From the NCBI GenBank assembly GCA_934359755.1, contig CAKRLV010000008.1:55530-119529 (forward strand): DNA of 64,000 nt, written 5' to 3'. This DNA is from an uncultured Agathobacter sp. (GTDB lineage: Bacteria > Bacillota > Clostridia > Lachnospirales > Lachnospiraceae). The first letter of the stretch is position 1. Each line of letters opens with the position of its first letter. A program made the translations under genes and the position numbers. Below the pieces are notes generated by a model. It was not told the origin of the DNA, ran no database searches, and saw only the letters and a list, made by a program, of their open reading frames with translations. This document shows, piece after piece, positions 25,540-33,061 of this stretch.

Positions 25540-26832
25540 TTGAGATTTTCGGGATATGAATTGCTGGTAATATTTTTTGTATATTCATTTTTGGGATGGA
25601 TAGGTGAAACCATATATGCCACAATAAGACAGCGCAAATTTGCAAACAGAGGACTGATTAATGGACCTCTTTGTGTCATATATGGTATAAGCGCTGTAAT
25701 TATATCAGTGACAATAAGTGATTTGAAGGGAATATGGCTTTTTCTATTTTCAATGATATATGCCACAGTCATAGAGTGGATTGCAGGACACCTGATAGAG
25801 AAAATATACAAAGAAAAATGGTGGGATTATTCATCCATGAGATGGAATCTTGACGGATATATCTGTCTGCCTGCATCTGCATTGTGGGGAATACTTGGAT
25901 TTGTAGTTATAAATTATACAAACAAAATAGTCCTTTTTTTATTTGACAAGCTGCCGATGTTATTGTCTCAGATTATAATATGGGTTCTGGTTGGAATTCT
26001 TGTAGTTGATGTACTGGCATCTTACCTTCTTGTAAGAGGAAGAGCGGGCAAATTCGAGAGACTCGAGCGGGCTAATAATACTATAGCCAATGTGACAGCC
26101 AGGTTTGCTAAATGGATTGCCAGCCATGTTGAGGGGCGAATCATAAAGGCATACCCGAAGATTATCAAGGCGCAGGAACTTGCAAAGGAGGAGGGCTTTG
26201 CAAAGGAGTGTAGTTTTTATAAAATAGTTCTTTTATTTTTTATAGGAGCATTTCTTGGAGACATCACAGAGACTATTTTCTGTAGGATTACAGCTGGTGT
26301 GTGGATGAGCCGAAGCAGCGTAGTGTGGGGACCGTTTAGTATTGTATGGGGACTGGCAATTGCAGCAGTTACATGGCTGCTTTACAAATACAAGGACAGA
26401 TCAGATGGATTTTTATTCTGGATGGGAACATTTCTTGGCGGCGCATACGAATATCTATGCAGTGTTTTTACAGAGATTGTTTTCGGTAAGATATTCTGGG
26501 ATTACAGTGGTATGCCATTTAATCTCGGCGGCAGAATTAATCTGCTTTATTGTTTTTTCTGGGGCATAGCAGCAGTTGTATGGTTCAAAAAGCTTTATCC
26601 GATAGTTTCAAAGTATATAGAAAGAATTCCACTGTATGCGGGGAAAGTAATCACATGGGCGCTGATAATTTTCATGTGTTGTAATGTGATAGTGTCATGT
26701 ATGGCGCTTATCAGATATGATGAGCGAGGAAAGAACGTGCAGGCTGAGAGCGGATGGAGAGTGTATATGGACACTCATTATGATGATGCAAAAATGGAAC
26801 GGATATATCCTAATGCGAAAGTGTCCAAATGA
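25540..26832 (+). CDS. CmpB-type putative ABC transporter membrane protein, duplicated domain
   Basis: This 430-residue integral membrane protein contains two copies of the ABC_trans_CmpB domain. Each copy has YSFLGWIGETIYA- or GAFLGDITETIFC-like openings, then RG.INGP or WGPFSIVWG, and WDYSSMRWNLDGYICL or WDYSGMPFNLGGRINL. About ten membrane segments are apparent, and the halves are joined by a charged helix (about 165-225). Despite the family name, transport has not been shown for it. The start is TTG with AAAGGAG upstream; no suitable ATG is near. The cinA-like gene begins 7 bp after the stop. Confidence 0.85.
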   Translation: MRFSGYELLVIFFVYSFLGWIGETIYATIRQRKFANRGLINGPLCVIYGISAVIISVTISDLKGIWLFLFSMIYATVIEWIAGHLIEKIYKEKWWDYSSMRWNLDGYICLPASALWGILGFVVINYTNKIVLFLFDKLPMLLSQIIIWVLVGILVVDVLASYLLVRGRAGKFERLERANNTIANVTARFAKWIASHVEGRIIKAYPKIIKAQELAKEEGFAKECSFYKIVLLFFIGAFLGDITETIFCRITAGVWMSRSSVVWGPFSIVWGLAIAAVTWLLYKYKDRSDGFLFWMGTFLGGAYEYLCSVFTEIVFGKIFWDYSGMPFNLGGRINLLYCFFWGIAAVVWFKKLYPIVSKYIERIPLYAGKVITWALIIFMCCNVIVSCMALIRYDERGKNVQAESGWRVYMDTHYDDAKMERIYPNAKVSK

Positions 26833-26839
26833 GGTATTT

Positions 26840-27319
26840 ATGAGTAAAATTTCAGAAAAAGTGATAAGACAATTAATTGATACGCATACTACAATTTCAA
26901 CAATGGAAAGCTGTACATCAGGTCTTATAGCTTCGATGATTACAGATATAGAGGGAGCATCTGCCATTTTTCCAGGAGGATATGTCACTTATCTTAATGA
27001 GACAAAGGTTTTAGTGGGAGTTGACAAGTCTGTCATTGATACTTATGGAGTGTATTCAAGGGAATGTGCAGAAGCGATGGCAAAGACCGTAAAGCAAAAT
27101 CTTGAAACAGATATCGCAATTGGTATAACAGGAACGACTGGAAATTTGGACCCGAATAATGCAGACAGCATAAAGGGGCAGGTATTTTTTTGTATACTTA
27201 TAAATGATAAAGCACACACATTTGAGGTGAATGTAGATGTAACTGGAAAGAACAGACACGAAATAAAGCAGATGTATGCAGACAGAGTTTTTGAAGAATT
27301 ATATCTCAGTCTGAGATAA
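26840..27319 (+). CDS. CinA C-terminal-domain protein (NMN amidase type)
   Basis: This 160-residue protein corresponds to the stand-alone CinA C-terminal domain. Motifs are STMESCTSGLIASMI, FPGGYVTYLNETK, YSRECAEAMA and IAIGITGTTG, with residues typical of nicotinamide-mononucleotide deamidases that recycle NMN to NaMN. The N-terminal molybdopterin-binding domain of full-length CinA is absent, as in PncC. GAGG lies upstream of the ATG at 26840. Longer readings from 26717 overlap the previous gene and look spurious. It is probably co-transcribed with the CmpB-type gene. Confidence 0.88.
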   Translation: MSKISEKVIRQLIDTHTTISTMESCTSGLIASMITDIEGASAIFPGGYVTYLNETKVLVGVDKSVIDTYGVYSRECAEAMAKTVKQNLETDIAIGITGTTGNLDPNNADSIKGQVFFCILINDKAHTFEVNVDVTGKNRHEIKQMYADRVFEELYLSLR

Positions 27320-27637
27320 AAACAGCAGGTCTACCAATAACGATTTGGCATAAGTGTACTGAATTTAAAGCAATTTAATAATTGTATACAAAAGATTATT
27401 GTGGTATAGTTTTAGGCGAACGGTATTCGAAAGAACCTGTATCATGATGATGTGTTGTCACCAGAATATGTGATAATACCTGGAGAATTACTGTACACAC
27501 AAGGTGTGACAGAAGATTAAAAGATATTTTATATCGGTGGATAAATCTACCGCATGTATCATAGATGCGAAGTAAGCGGAGATTATATCAGAAGATATGA
27601 AGGACTATGACCAGGTAAGCAGAAAGAAGGTGGTAGC
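27320..27637 (+). promoter_or_regulatory. promoter and structured leader of the pantothenate operon
   Basis: This 318-bp stretch has no credible gene. A good sigma-A promoter is visible: TTGTAT (27382) and TATAGT (27405) with a 17-bp spacer. The transcript would carry a leader of about 220 nt with several local hairpins: TTGTCAC/GTGATAA, CACAC/GTGTG, CGGTGGA/TCTACCG around a TAAA loop, and CGCAT/ATGCG. AGAAGGTGGTAGC is the ribosome binding site of the first gene. The pan RNA motif is a known structured leader upstream of such operons. I could not confirm a match, so a regulatory RNA is only a candidate. Confidence 0.5.
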
Positions 27638-28498
27638 ATGAGAATAGGAATAATAGGCGCAGGCAGAGTCGGGTGTTCTATAGGAAAGTACCTGAGGATA
27701 AAGGGACAGGAGCTTGCAGGTTATTATGATGTTGATTCTGGGGCTGCAAAAGAAGCCGCAGAGTTCACACAGACGGATGTCTTTGGAGCAATTCAGAAAT
27801 TACTGGATAGTTCAGATATTATTTTTATTACTACACCAGATACCTATATTATATCGGTGTGGGAGCAGATAAAGACATTATCGCTGAAGAATCAGATTAT
27901 ATGTCATTGTAGTGGCGCACTATCATCCGATTCATTTTCAAAGGATGAACATATGACAGTGTCATGTTGTTCAATCCATCCGATGTTGCCGTTCAGTAAC
28001 AGATTTTCATCTTATGAACAATTAAATAATGCATTTTTTACAGTAGAAGGGGACAAGAAGGCTTCTGATGTTCTTTGTGAACTTTTCAGGTCATTTGGAA
28101 ATGAGGTCTGTATAATCGACAAGAGTAAAAAGGCAAAATATCACGCTGCAGCAAGTATACTGAGCAATCAGGTTATAGCTGTATTAGATATGGGATACAG
28201 TCTTCTTACAGAATGTGGATTCACAAGGGAAGAGGCGCTAAGAGCAACATCGCAGCTTGTGACAAAGAATATCGAGAACGTAATAGCAAATGATTGCAGT
28301 GCAGCGCTCACAGGTCCAATCGAGCGTGGAGATGCACAGACAATAAAAAAGCATCTTGACTGTCTAAGCAGAGATGACGCAAAGCTTTATAAAATGCTTG
28401 CAGAACGTCTTGTTAGAATTGCTAAGAACAAAAACGCAAATAAAGATTATTCAGACATTGAAAATCTATTAAATGAAGATGAATTGAGAGGTAAATAA
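27638..28498 (+). CDS. panG: Rossmann/DUF2520 protein, probable ketopantoate reductase PanG
   Basis: This 286-residue protein has an N-terminal NAD(P)-binding fold (GIIGAGRVGCSIGKYL, then FITTPD) and a C-terminal DUF2520 helical domain (KYHAAASILSNQVIAVLDMG, ALTGPIERGD). It is not the PanE family. Its place directly before panB, panC and panD makes it the likely supplier of pantoate from ketopantoate; PanG of Francisella is, as I recall, a ketopantoate reductase of this type. GAAGGTGGTAGC precedes the ATG. The function is inferred from operon context and family resemblance. Confidence 0.75.
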   Translation: MRIGIIGAGRVGCSIGKYLRIKGQELAGYYDVDSGAAKEAAEFTQTDVFGAIQKLLDSSDIIFITTPDTYIISVWEQIKTLSLKNQIICHCSGALSSDSFSKDEHMTVSCCSIHPMLPFSNRFSSYEQLNNAFFTVEGDKKASDVLCELFRSFGNEVCIIDKSKKAKYHAAASILSNQVIAVLDMGYSLLTECGFTREEALRATSQLVTKNIENVIANDCSAALTGPIERGDAQTIKKHLDCLSRDDAKLYKMLAERLVRIAKNKNANKDYSDIENLLNEDELRGK

Positions 28499-28499
28499 A

Positions 28500-29327
28500 A
28501 TGAAAAATACTGTTGTTACATTTAAGCAGGCAAAGGAAAATGGCGAGAAACTTACAATGCTTACAGCCTACGATTATTCTACAGCGAAGATGATTGATGA
28601 GGCAGGAATCAATGCAATTCTTGTAGGTGACTCACTTGGAATGGTTGTACTTGGATACGAAGACACATTATCAGTTACAATGGAGGATATGATACATCAC
28701 AGCGCAGCTGTATCGCGAGGAATAAAAGATACATTGCTTGTGACAGATATGCCATTTATGTCATATCAGACATCAGTTTACGATGCAGTTGTAAATGCAG
28801 GACGTCTGGTAAAAGAAGGTCATGCGCAGGCTGTAAAGCTTGAAGGCGGCAAGGAAGTATGCCCACAGATAAAAGCAATTGTGGATGCATCAATTCCTGT
28901 ATGTGCCCATCTTGGACTTACACCACAGTCTGTAAATGCATTTGGTGGATTTAAGGTACAGGGCAAGGGTGAAGAAGCAGCGCAGAAGCTTTTGGATGAT
29001 GCACGTGCTGTAGAGGAAGCAGGAGCTTTTGCAGTAGTACTTGAATGTGTGCCAAAAGCACTTGCAAAGAAGATAACAGAAAGCATAAGCATCCCAACAA
29101 TAGGAATCGGAGCAGGTGCTGATTGTGATGGACAGGTGCTTGTATATCAGGATATGCTTGCAATGTATGCGAATATGAAACCTAAATTTGTTAAGCAGTT
29201 CGCACAGGTAGGCGAGCAGATGAGAGATGCATTTGCTGCATACAAGACAGAAGTGCAGGAGGGAACATTCCCAGGAGAAGAGCACACATTTAAGATGGAT
29301 GAGACAATACTTACTAAGCTTTATTAA
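28500..29327 (+). CDS. panB: 3-methyl-2-oxobutanoate hydroxymethyltransferase
   Basis: PanB (275 residues, the normal family size) transfers a hydroxymethyl group from methylenetetrahydrofolate to 2-oxoisovalerate, giving ketopantoate. Recognisable segments are LTAYDYSTAKMIDEAG, the metal-binding LVGDSLGMVVLGY, VTDMPFMSYQ, HLGLTPQSVNAFGGFKVQG, and IPTIGIGAGADCDGQVLV. It is cytoplasmic. It starts one base after the panG-like stop, indicating coupled translation. The downstream panC is separated by 98 bp without an obvious terminator. Confidence 0.97.
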   Translation: MKNTVVTFKQAKENGEKLTMLTAYDYSTAKMIDEAGINAILVGDSLGMVVLGYEDTLSVTMEDMIHHSAAVSRGIKDTLLVTDMPFMSYQTSVYDAVVNAGRLVKEGHAQAVKLEGGKEVCPQIKAIVDASIPVCAHLGLTPQSVNAFGGFKVQGKGEEAAQKLLDDARAVEEAGAFAVVLECVPKALAKKITESISIPTIGIGAGADCDGQVLVYQDMLAMYANMKPKFVKQFAQVGEQMRDAFAAYKTEVQEGTFPGEEHTFKMDETILTKLY

Positions 29328-29425
29328 TTGATATTATATGTTTACGTAGTAGTAAAACGGACAATATATATCCGGATTTAATAACAGATAAGATATACAA
29401 TATTTTTAGAAATCAGGAGAACAAA

Positions 29426-30268
29426 ATGGAAATATATGGAAAGATTAATCAGGTAAGAGATGCTGTAAAAGCATGGAAAAAAGAAGGAAAGACAGTTGGC
29501 TTTGTTCCTACAATGGGATATCTTCATGAAGGACATAAGAGTCTTATAGATGCAGCAAGACGTGAAAATGATAAAGTTGTTGTAAGTATTTTTGTAAACC
29601 CAATGCAGTTTGGTCCAACAGAAGATCTTGCCAGTTATCCAAGGGATTTGAACAGAGATTCAAAGCTTTGCGAAGATGCAGGAGTTGATTTGATTTTCCA
29701 TCCAGAACCAGAAGAAATGTACGACAATGGATTTTGTTCATATGTAGATATGAATGGGCTTACAACAGAGCTGTGTGGAAAAACAAGACCTATTCATTTT
29801 CGTGGTGTACAGACAGTAGTTCTTAAGCTTTTTAATATTGTAACACCAGACCGTGCATATTTTGGACAGAAGGATGCACAGCAGCTTGCTGTAATAAAGA
29901 GAATGGTAAAAGACTTAAATGTCGGAACACAGATAATTGGCTGTCCAATAATCCGTGAGGATGATGGACTTGCTAAGAGTTCAAGAAATACATACTTAAG
30001 TGACGAGGAAAGAAAGGCTGCACTTGTGCTAAGCCGCAGTCTGAAAGTTGGAAAAGAATTAGCAGATTCAGGCGAAAAGAGTGCCGCTAAAATTAAAGAG
30101 GCAATTGCAGCAGAGATAAACAAGGAACCACTTGCAAAGATTGATTATGTAGATGTCGTAGACTTTGATACAATCACACCTATAGATACAATCAAAGGAC
30201 AGACATTAGTCGCAATTGCTGTTTATATTGGAAAAACAAGACTTATTGATAACTTTATTCTCAACTAA
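29426..30268 (+). CDS. panC: pantoate--beta-alanine ligase
   Basis: Pantothenate synthetase (280 residues) condenses pantoate and beta-alanine using ATP. It is a class I aminoacyl-tRNA-synthetase-like fold with the HIGH motif as PTMGYLHEGHKSL, substrate-binding NPMQFGPTEDLASYPRD, FGQKDAQQLAVIK, and the KMSKS-like KSSRNTYLS. It is cytoplasmic. CAGGAGAAC precedes the ATG. It sits between panB and panD in the pathway order, 12 bp before panD. Confidence 0.97.
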   Translation: MEIYGKINQVRDAVKAWKKEGKTVGFVPTMGYLHEGHKSLIDAARRENDKVVVSIFVNPMQFGPTEDLASYPRDLNRDSKLCEDAGVDLIFHPEPEEMYDNGFCSYVDMNGLTTELCGKTRPIHFRGVQTVVLKLFNIVTPDRAYFGQKDAQQLAVIKRMVKDLNVGTQIIGCPIIREDDGLAKSSRNTYLSDEERKAALVLSRSLKVGKELADSGEKSAAKIKEAIAAEINKEPLAKIDYVDVVDFDTITPIDTIKGQTLVAIAVYIGKTRLIDNFILN

Positions 30269-30280
30269 AAGGAGCAGAAT

Positions 30281-30679
30281 ATGAACTATACAATGTTAAA
30301 AGGCAAAATTCACAGGGCAATTGTAAAGCAGGCAGAACTCAATTATGTTGGAAGTATAACAGTGGATACAAAACTTTTAGAGGCAGCTGGAATACTTGAA
30401 TATGAGCTTGTTCAGATTGTAGATGTGGAAAATGGAAACAGATTTGAGACATATACTATTGCAGGCGAGCCGGGGTCAGGAATGATTTGTTTAAATGGGG
30501 CAGCAGCGCGTCAGGTAGCGGTTGGCGACCATATAATAATTATGTCATATGCTCAGATGACTCCAGAGGAGGCAAAGACGCATCATCCAAGTGTTGTATT
30601 TGTAGATGAAGAGAACCAGATAGCAAGAATTACCAATTACGAGAAATATGGAAAGCTTACAGAGGACTTTGTTTCGTAG
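30281..30679 (+). CDS. panD: aspartate 1-decarboxylase
   Basis: PanD (132 residues) decarboxylates aspartate to beta-alanine for PanC. It is made as a proenzyme that self-cleaves between Gly24 and Ser25 to form the pyruvoyl cofactor; both residues are present in YVGSITVD. Downstream conserved segments include VENGNRFETYTI, GSGMICLNGAAARQV and GDHIIIMSYAQM. AAAGGAGCAG precedes the ATG. It is the last gene of the pantothenate operon, with a terminator about 40 bp beyond the stop. Confidence 0.97.
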   Translation: MNYTMLKGKIHRAIVKQAELNYVGSITVDTKLLEAAGILEYELVQIVDVENGNRFETYTIAGEPGSGMICLNGAAARQVAVGDHIIIMSYAQMTPEEAKTHHPSVVFVDEENQIARITNYEKYGKLTEDFVS

Positions 30680-30720
30680 AGATATATAGATATTCGTGAT
30701 TGCATAAGGCCAAGGGAGAT

Positions 30721-30762
30721 AAGGCAGATTTATGATATGAGATAAATCTGCTTTATTTTTTT
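30721..30762 (+). terminator. terminator of the pantothenate operon
   Basis: GCAGATTTAT pairs perfectly with ATAAATCTGC around an 8-nt loop and is followed by a TTTATTTTTTT tract. It lies shortly after the panD stop. Confidence 0.9.
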
Positions 30763-30863
30763 GATATATTATGATAGTATTGGTATACATGAGTTGATTT
30801 TATGGGAGCCTGATATTTGTACAGAAGAGAATCGCTCAGAGTAATTAAAGGGAGCAGAAAGTT

Positions 30864-31070
30864 ATGAATTATGTATGTCCAATTTGCCGTGGCAATATGC
30901 AGGCAAAAGGCAAAGGTGCATTATGTGGAAAGTGTGGTTTTGTCAGAATTGAATCGCCAGTAGCTGACCAGATAATCAAGAATGCCAAGAGAAAGAAGAT
31001 TTATATTTTTACAGCTATTATATTATTAGTATGGGTAATTCCTTCGATTATATTGTTTTTAGTAAAATAA
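30864..31070 (+). CDS. small zinc-ribbon membrane protein
   Basis: This 68-residue protein begins with a zinc ribbon (VCPICRGNM and ALCGKCGFV, two CxxC pairs) and ends with a single membrane segment (about 46-67). GGGAGCAGAAAGTT lies before the ATG. It precedes a tetratricopeptide/Sel1-like gene by 19 bp in the same direction. The function is unknown; such proteins are common small membrane-anchored components in Clostridia. Confidence 0.75.
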   Translation: MNYVCPICRGNMQAKGKGALCGKCGFVRIESPVADQIIKNAKRKKIYIFTAIILLVWVIPSIILFLVK

Positions 31071-31089
31071 AAGAAAAGGGGATAGAAAG

Positions 31090-31743
31090 ATGGCTTTTGA
31101 TTCAAGAGTTAGTAGAGCAATAGACATTATATACAGACAGCTGGATTTTTACAAAGGAATAGAGGCTTTTGATTTGTTAAGGGAAGCAGCTGCGGATGGT
31201 GACGCAGATGCACATTATTTCCTAGGCAGATGTTATGCAGGAACAAGCTTTGTAAATGGTGGTTTTAATTTTCCAGAGGATGATGATATTGCAATGGATT
31301 ATATAAACAAGAGCATAGAGCTTGGAAGTGCAGTAGGAATGTTTGGTGCAAGAAGAGTTGGTGGGATAGAGCCTGTTGGAGGAACTTTTGTCCATGCACC
31401 ATATAATTCGGACAGAGAAATCTGGGATGCAGTAGTTGAACTTGCACTTGAGGGTGAGTTATTTTGTGAATTACTTATTGCGAATGCATATTATTATGGT
31501 GATTCAGTTGAATTTCTTGGGATTGATGTTGAGAATATGCCAGATGAGCAGGCATTTTTCATTATCAGATCGATGATACTTGCAGCAGCAGATATGTATG
31601 AGGATATTCTAAGTAATGGAATGTTCATGGCATGGGGAAATTACAAAGACATTATAACATCAGGCGATTATGGAATTAAGCCGGATCAGGAAAAGTATAA
31701 ATGGTTGAAAAAAATATGCGCTGAAAGAGGCGAGAGCATTTAG
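31090..31743 (+). CDS. Sel1/TPR-like hypothetical protein
   Basis: This is a 217-residue soluble, mostly helical acidic protein. A Sel1-like motif is visible near the start (LLREAAADGDADAHYFLGRCYAG, then AMDYINKSIELGSAVGMFGA), which suggests a protein-interaction solenoid. The remainder is not recognised. AAAAGGGGATAGAAAG precedes the ATG. It is probably co-transcribed with the upstream zinc-ribbon gene and ends at a strong terminator. No catalytic motif was seen. Confidence 0.7.
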   Translation: MAFDSRVSRAIDIIYRQLDFYKGIEAFDLLREAAADGDADAHYFLGRCYAGTSFVNGGFNFPEDDDIAMDYINKSIELGSAVGMFGARRVGGIEPVGGTFVHAPYNSDREIWDAVVELALEGELFCELLIANAYYYGDSVEFLGIDVENMPDEQAFFIIRSMILAAADMYEDILSNGMFMAWGNYKDIITSGDYGIKPDQEKYKWLKKICAERGESI

Positions 31744-31749
31744 CATGAC

Positions 31750-31785
31750 AAAAAGCAAAATAACATGGGTTATTTTGCTTTTTTT
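31750..31785 (+). terminator. strong rho-independent terminator
   Basis: A perfect 15-bp stem (AAAAAGCAAAATAAC with GTTATTTTGCTTTTT) has a 4-nt loop and a T-run. It ends the zinc-ribbon/Sel1 pair. Confidence 0.93.
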
Positions 31786-31844
31786 AATGTTTTTACTAAA
31801 ACTTTATTAATATATAATTAGTTCATAAATCGGAAACAAATTAA

Positions 31845-31946
31845 CTTAAGAAGATTAACTTAAGAAGCAGATTTAAATTTGGATTATGTGGAGCAACTGG
31901 TGTTATTGCATATATTATAGCAGCAGTCATAATTCCAGAAAGGTAG
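31845..31946 (+). pseudogene. PspC-domain remnant (C-terminal fragment only)
   Basis: One frame reads FGLCGATGVIAYIIAAVIIP-ER and then a stop, which closely resembles the end of a PspC (phage-shock) domain, where G-V-x-x-Y-I-I-A-A-x-I-I-P is typical. No start codon or N-terminal half is present: a stop lies about ten codons upstream, next to a 14-bp tandem duplication (ATTAACTTAAGAAG, 31840-31867). I read it as a gene remnant left by a deletion. Confidence 0.55.
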
Positions 31947-31952
31947 AAGCGT

Positions 31953-32171
31953 ATGATTACTTTGATTATTTTATTATTGATATTTACATGTTTATTTGGA
32001 ATTGCATTTAGATTAACTGGTGCGGTACTTAAAGCTTGTTTATGGCTTGTAGTTCTTTTTCCGATAGGACTGGTACTTAGCGTTTTTGGATTAGCATTAT
32101 GCTGTACGATAATTTTAATCCCTGTGGGAGTGGGATTGTTAAAAATGGGGGTGAAAGTTATGGTTGTTTAG
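31953..32171 (+). CDS. small two-span membrane protein
   Basis: This 72-residue very hydrophobic protein has two predicted membrane segments separated by a short turn (GIAFRLTGAVLKA, then FPIGLVLSVFGLALCC). AAAGGTAGAAGC lies before the ATG. It sits just after the PspC remnant, and may have been its operon partner in an envelope-stress unit. The function is unknown. A terminator follows about 65 bp downstream of the stop. Confidence 0.6.
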   Translation: MITLIILLLIFTCLFGIAFRLTGAVLKACLWLVVLFPIGLVLSVFGLALCCTIILIPVGVGLLKMGVKVMVV

Positions 32172-32235
32172 TTATGAATGTGGGAGTTGTATTAGATAAG
32201 AGAGTTTAACAAAAGAGAGTTTAGTTATGTTTTAG

Positions 32236-32265
32236 AAAGCCAGGTCGGGAAGCCTGGCTTTTGTT
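32236..32265 (+). terminator. rho-independent terminator
   Basis: AAAGCCAGG pairs with CCTGGCTTT around an 8-nt loop, then TTGTT follows. It separates the small membrane gene from the two-component/efflux operon. Confidence 0.85.
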
Positions 32266-32339
32266 ATGTTATGGAAAATCCTTTTACGATAAAGAAAAAT
32301 GCACCGAAGAGAAGTGACTATTTGATTGTATGAAATTTT

Positions 32340-32371
32340 GATACACGTTAGATACAAGTAATGTGTATAAT
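32340..32371 (+). promoter_or_regulatory. promoter with OmpR-type direct repeats upstream of the response regulator
   Basis: TATAAT (32366-32371) is a consensus -10, but no good -35 hexamer is found at the right spacing. Instead GATACA occurs twice with an 11-bp period (32340 and 32351), covering the -35 region. Phased direct repeats next to a weak -35 are typical activator sites for OmpR-family regulators, so the operon probably activates itself through its own regulator. Confidence 0.5.
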
Positions 32372-32404
32372 AAAAACAGTTAGAATGAAAAGCAGGAAAA
32401 TGTG

Positions 32405-33061
32405 ATGATAAGTATTTTGATAGTAGAAGACGAGAAACCAATATCAGAATTAATAAAATTGAATCTGGAATTGAATGGATATGAGTGCACACAGGCATAT
32501 GATGGAATGCAGGCATGTGATTTGATAGAGGACAACACTTATGACCTGATGCTTTTGGATATTATGCTTCCAAAAGTAAATGGTTTTGAAGTGATGGAAT
32601 ATGCAAAAGAAAATGGAATTCCAGTTATTTTTCTGACCGCAAAGGCGGATTTGGACAGCAGGGTAAAGGGGCTGACCTCAGGTGCAGAAGATTATATTGT
32701 TAAGCCGTTTGAAGTAGTTGAGCTGTTAGCAAGAATTAATATAGTACTTCGCAGATACAATAAGACGGACAAGCAGCTGTCATACAAAAATATAGAGGTC
32801 GATATAGAAAAACAGCAGGTAATGCTAGATGGAAATACTATCGAGCTTACACCTAAAGAATTTGAACTTTTAGTATTTTTTATGCGAAATGAAGGCAGGA
32901 CTTTATATAGGGATGTATTGTATGAGGAAATATGGGGGATGGAATATTTAAGAGATTCCAGAACTCTGGATTTGCATGTGCAGCGTCTTCGCAAGAAGCT
33001 TGATCTCAGTGAGCAGTTAGTTACAGTCATAAAGAAAGGGTATAGACTGGAAAAGTTATGA
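32405..33061 (+). CDS. OmpR-family response regulator
   Basis: This two-component regulator has 218 residues. The receiver domain has the acidic pocket (VEDE), phospho-acceptor Asp in LMLLDIMLPK, Thr in FLTAKA, and Lys in VKPFE. The C-terminal winged helix shows LTPKEFELLVFFM and a DLHVQRLRKKLD recognition helix. AGGA precedes the ATG at 32405; a GTG one codon earlier is also possible. The first lipoprotein gene overlaps its stop (ATGA). Its probable kinase is encoded not next to it but after three lipoprotein genes, in the same operon. Confidence 0.95.
   Translation: MISILIVEDEKPISELIKLNLELNGYECTQAYDGMQACDLIEDNTYDLMLLDIMLPKVNGFEVMEYAKENGIPVIFLTAKADLDSRVKGLTSGAEDYIVKPFEVVELLARINIVLRRYNKTDKQLSYKNIEVDIEKQQVMLDGNTIELTPKEFELLVFFMRNEGRTLYRDVLYEEIWGMEYLRDSRTLDLHVQRLRKKLDLSEQLVTVIKKGYRLEKL

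Noticed and set aside
26717..26839. Longer N-terminus for the CinA-like protein
   Set aside because: It overlaps the end of the CmpB-type gene in another frame; the conserved family start matches 26840, with its own ribosome binding site.
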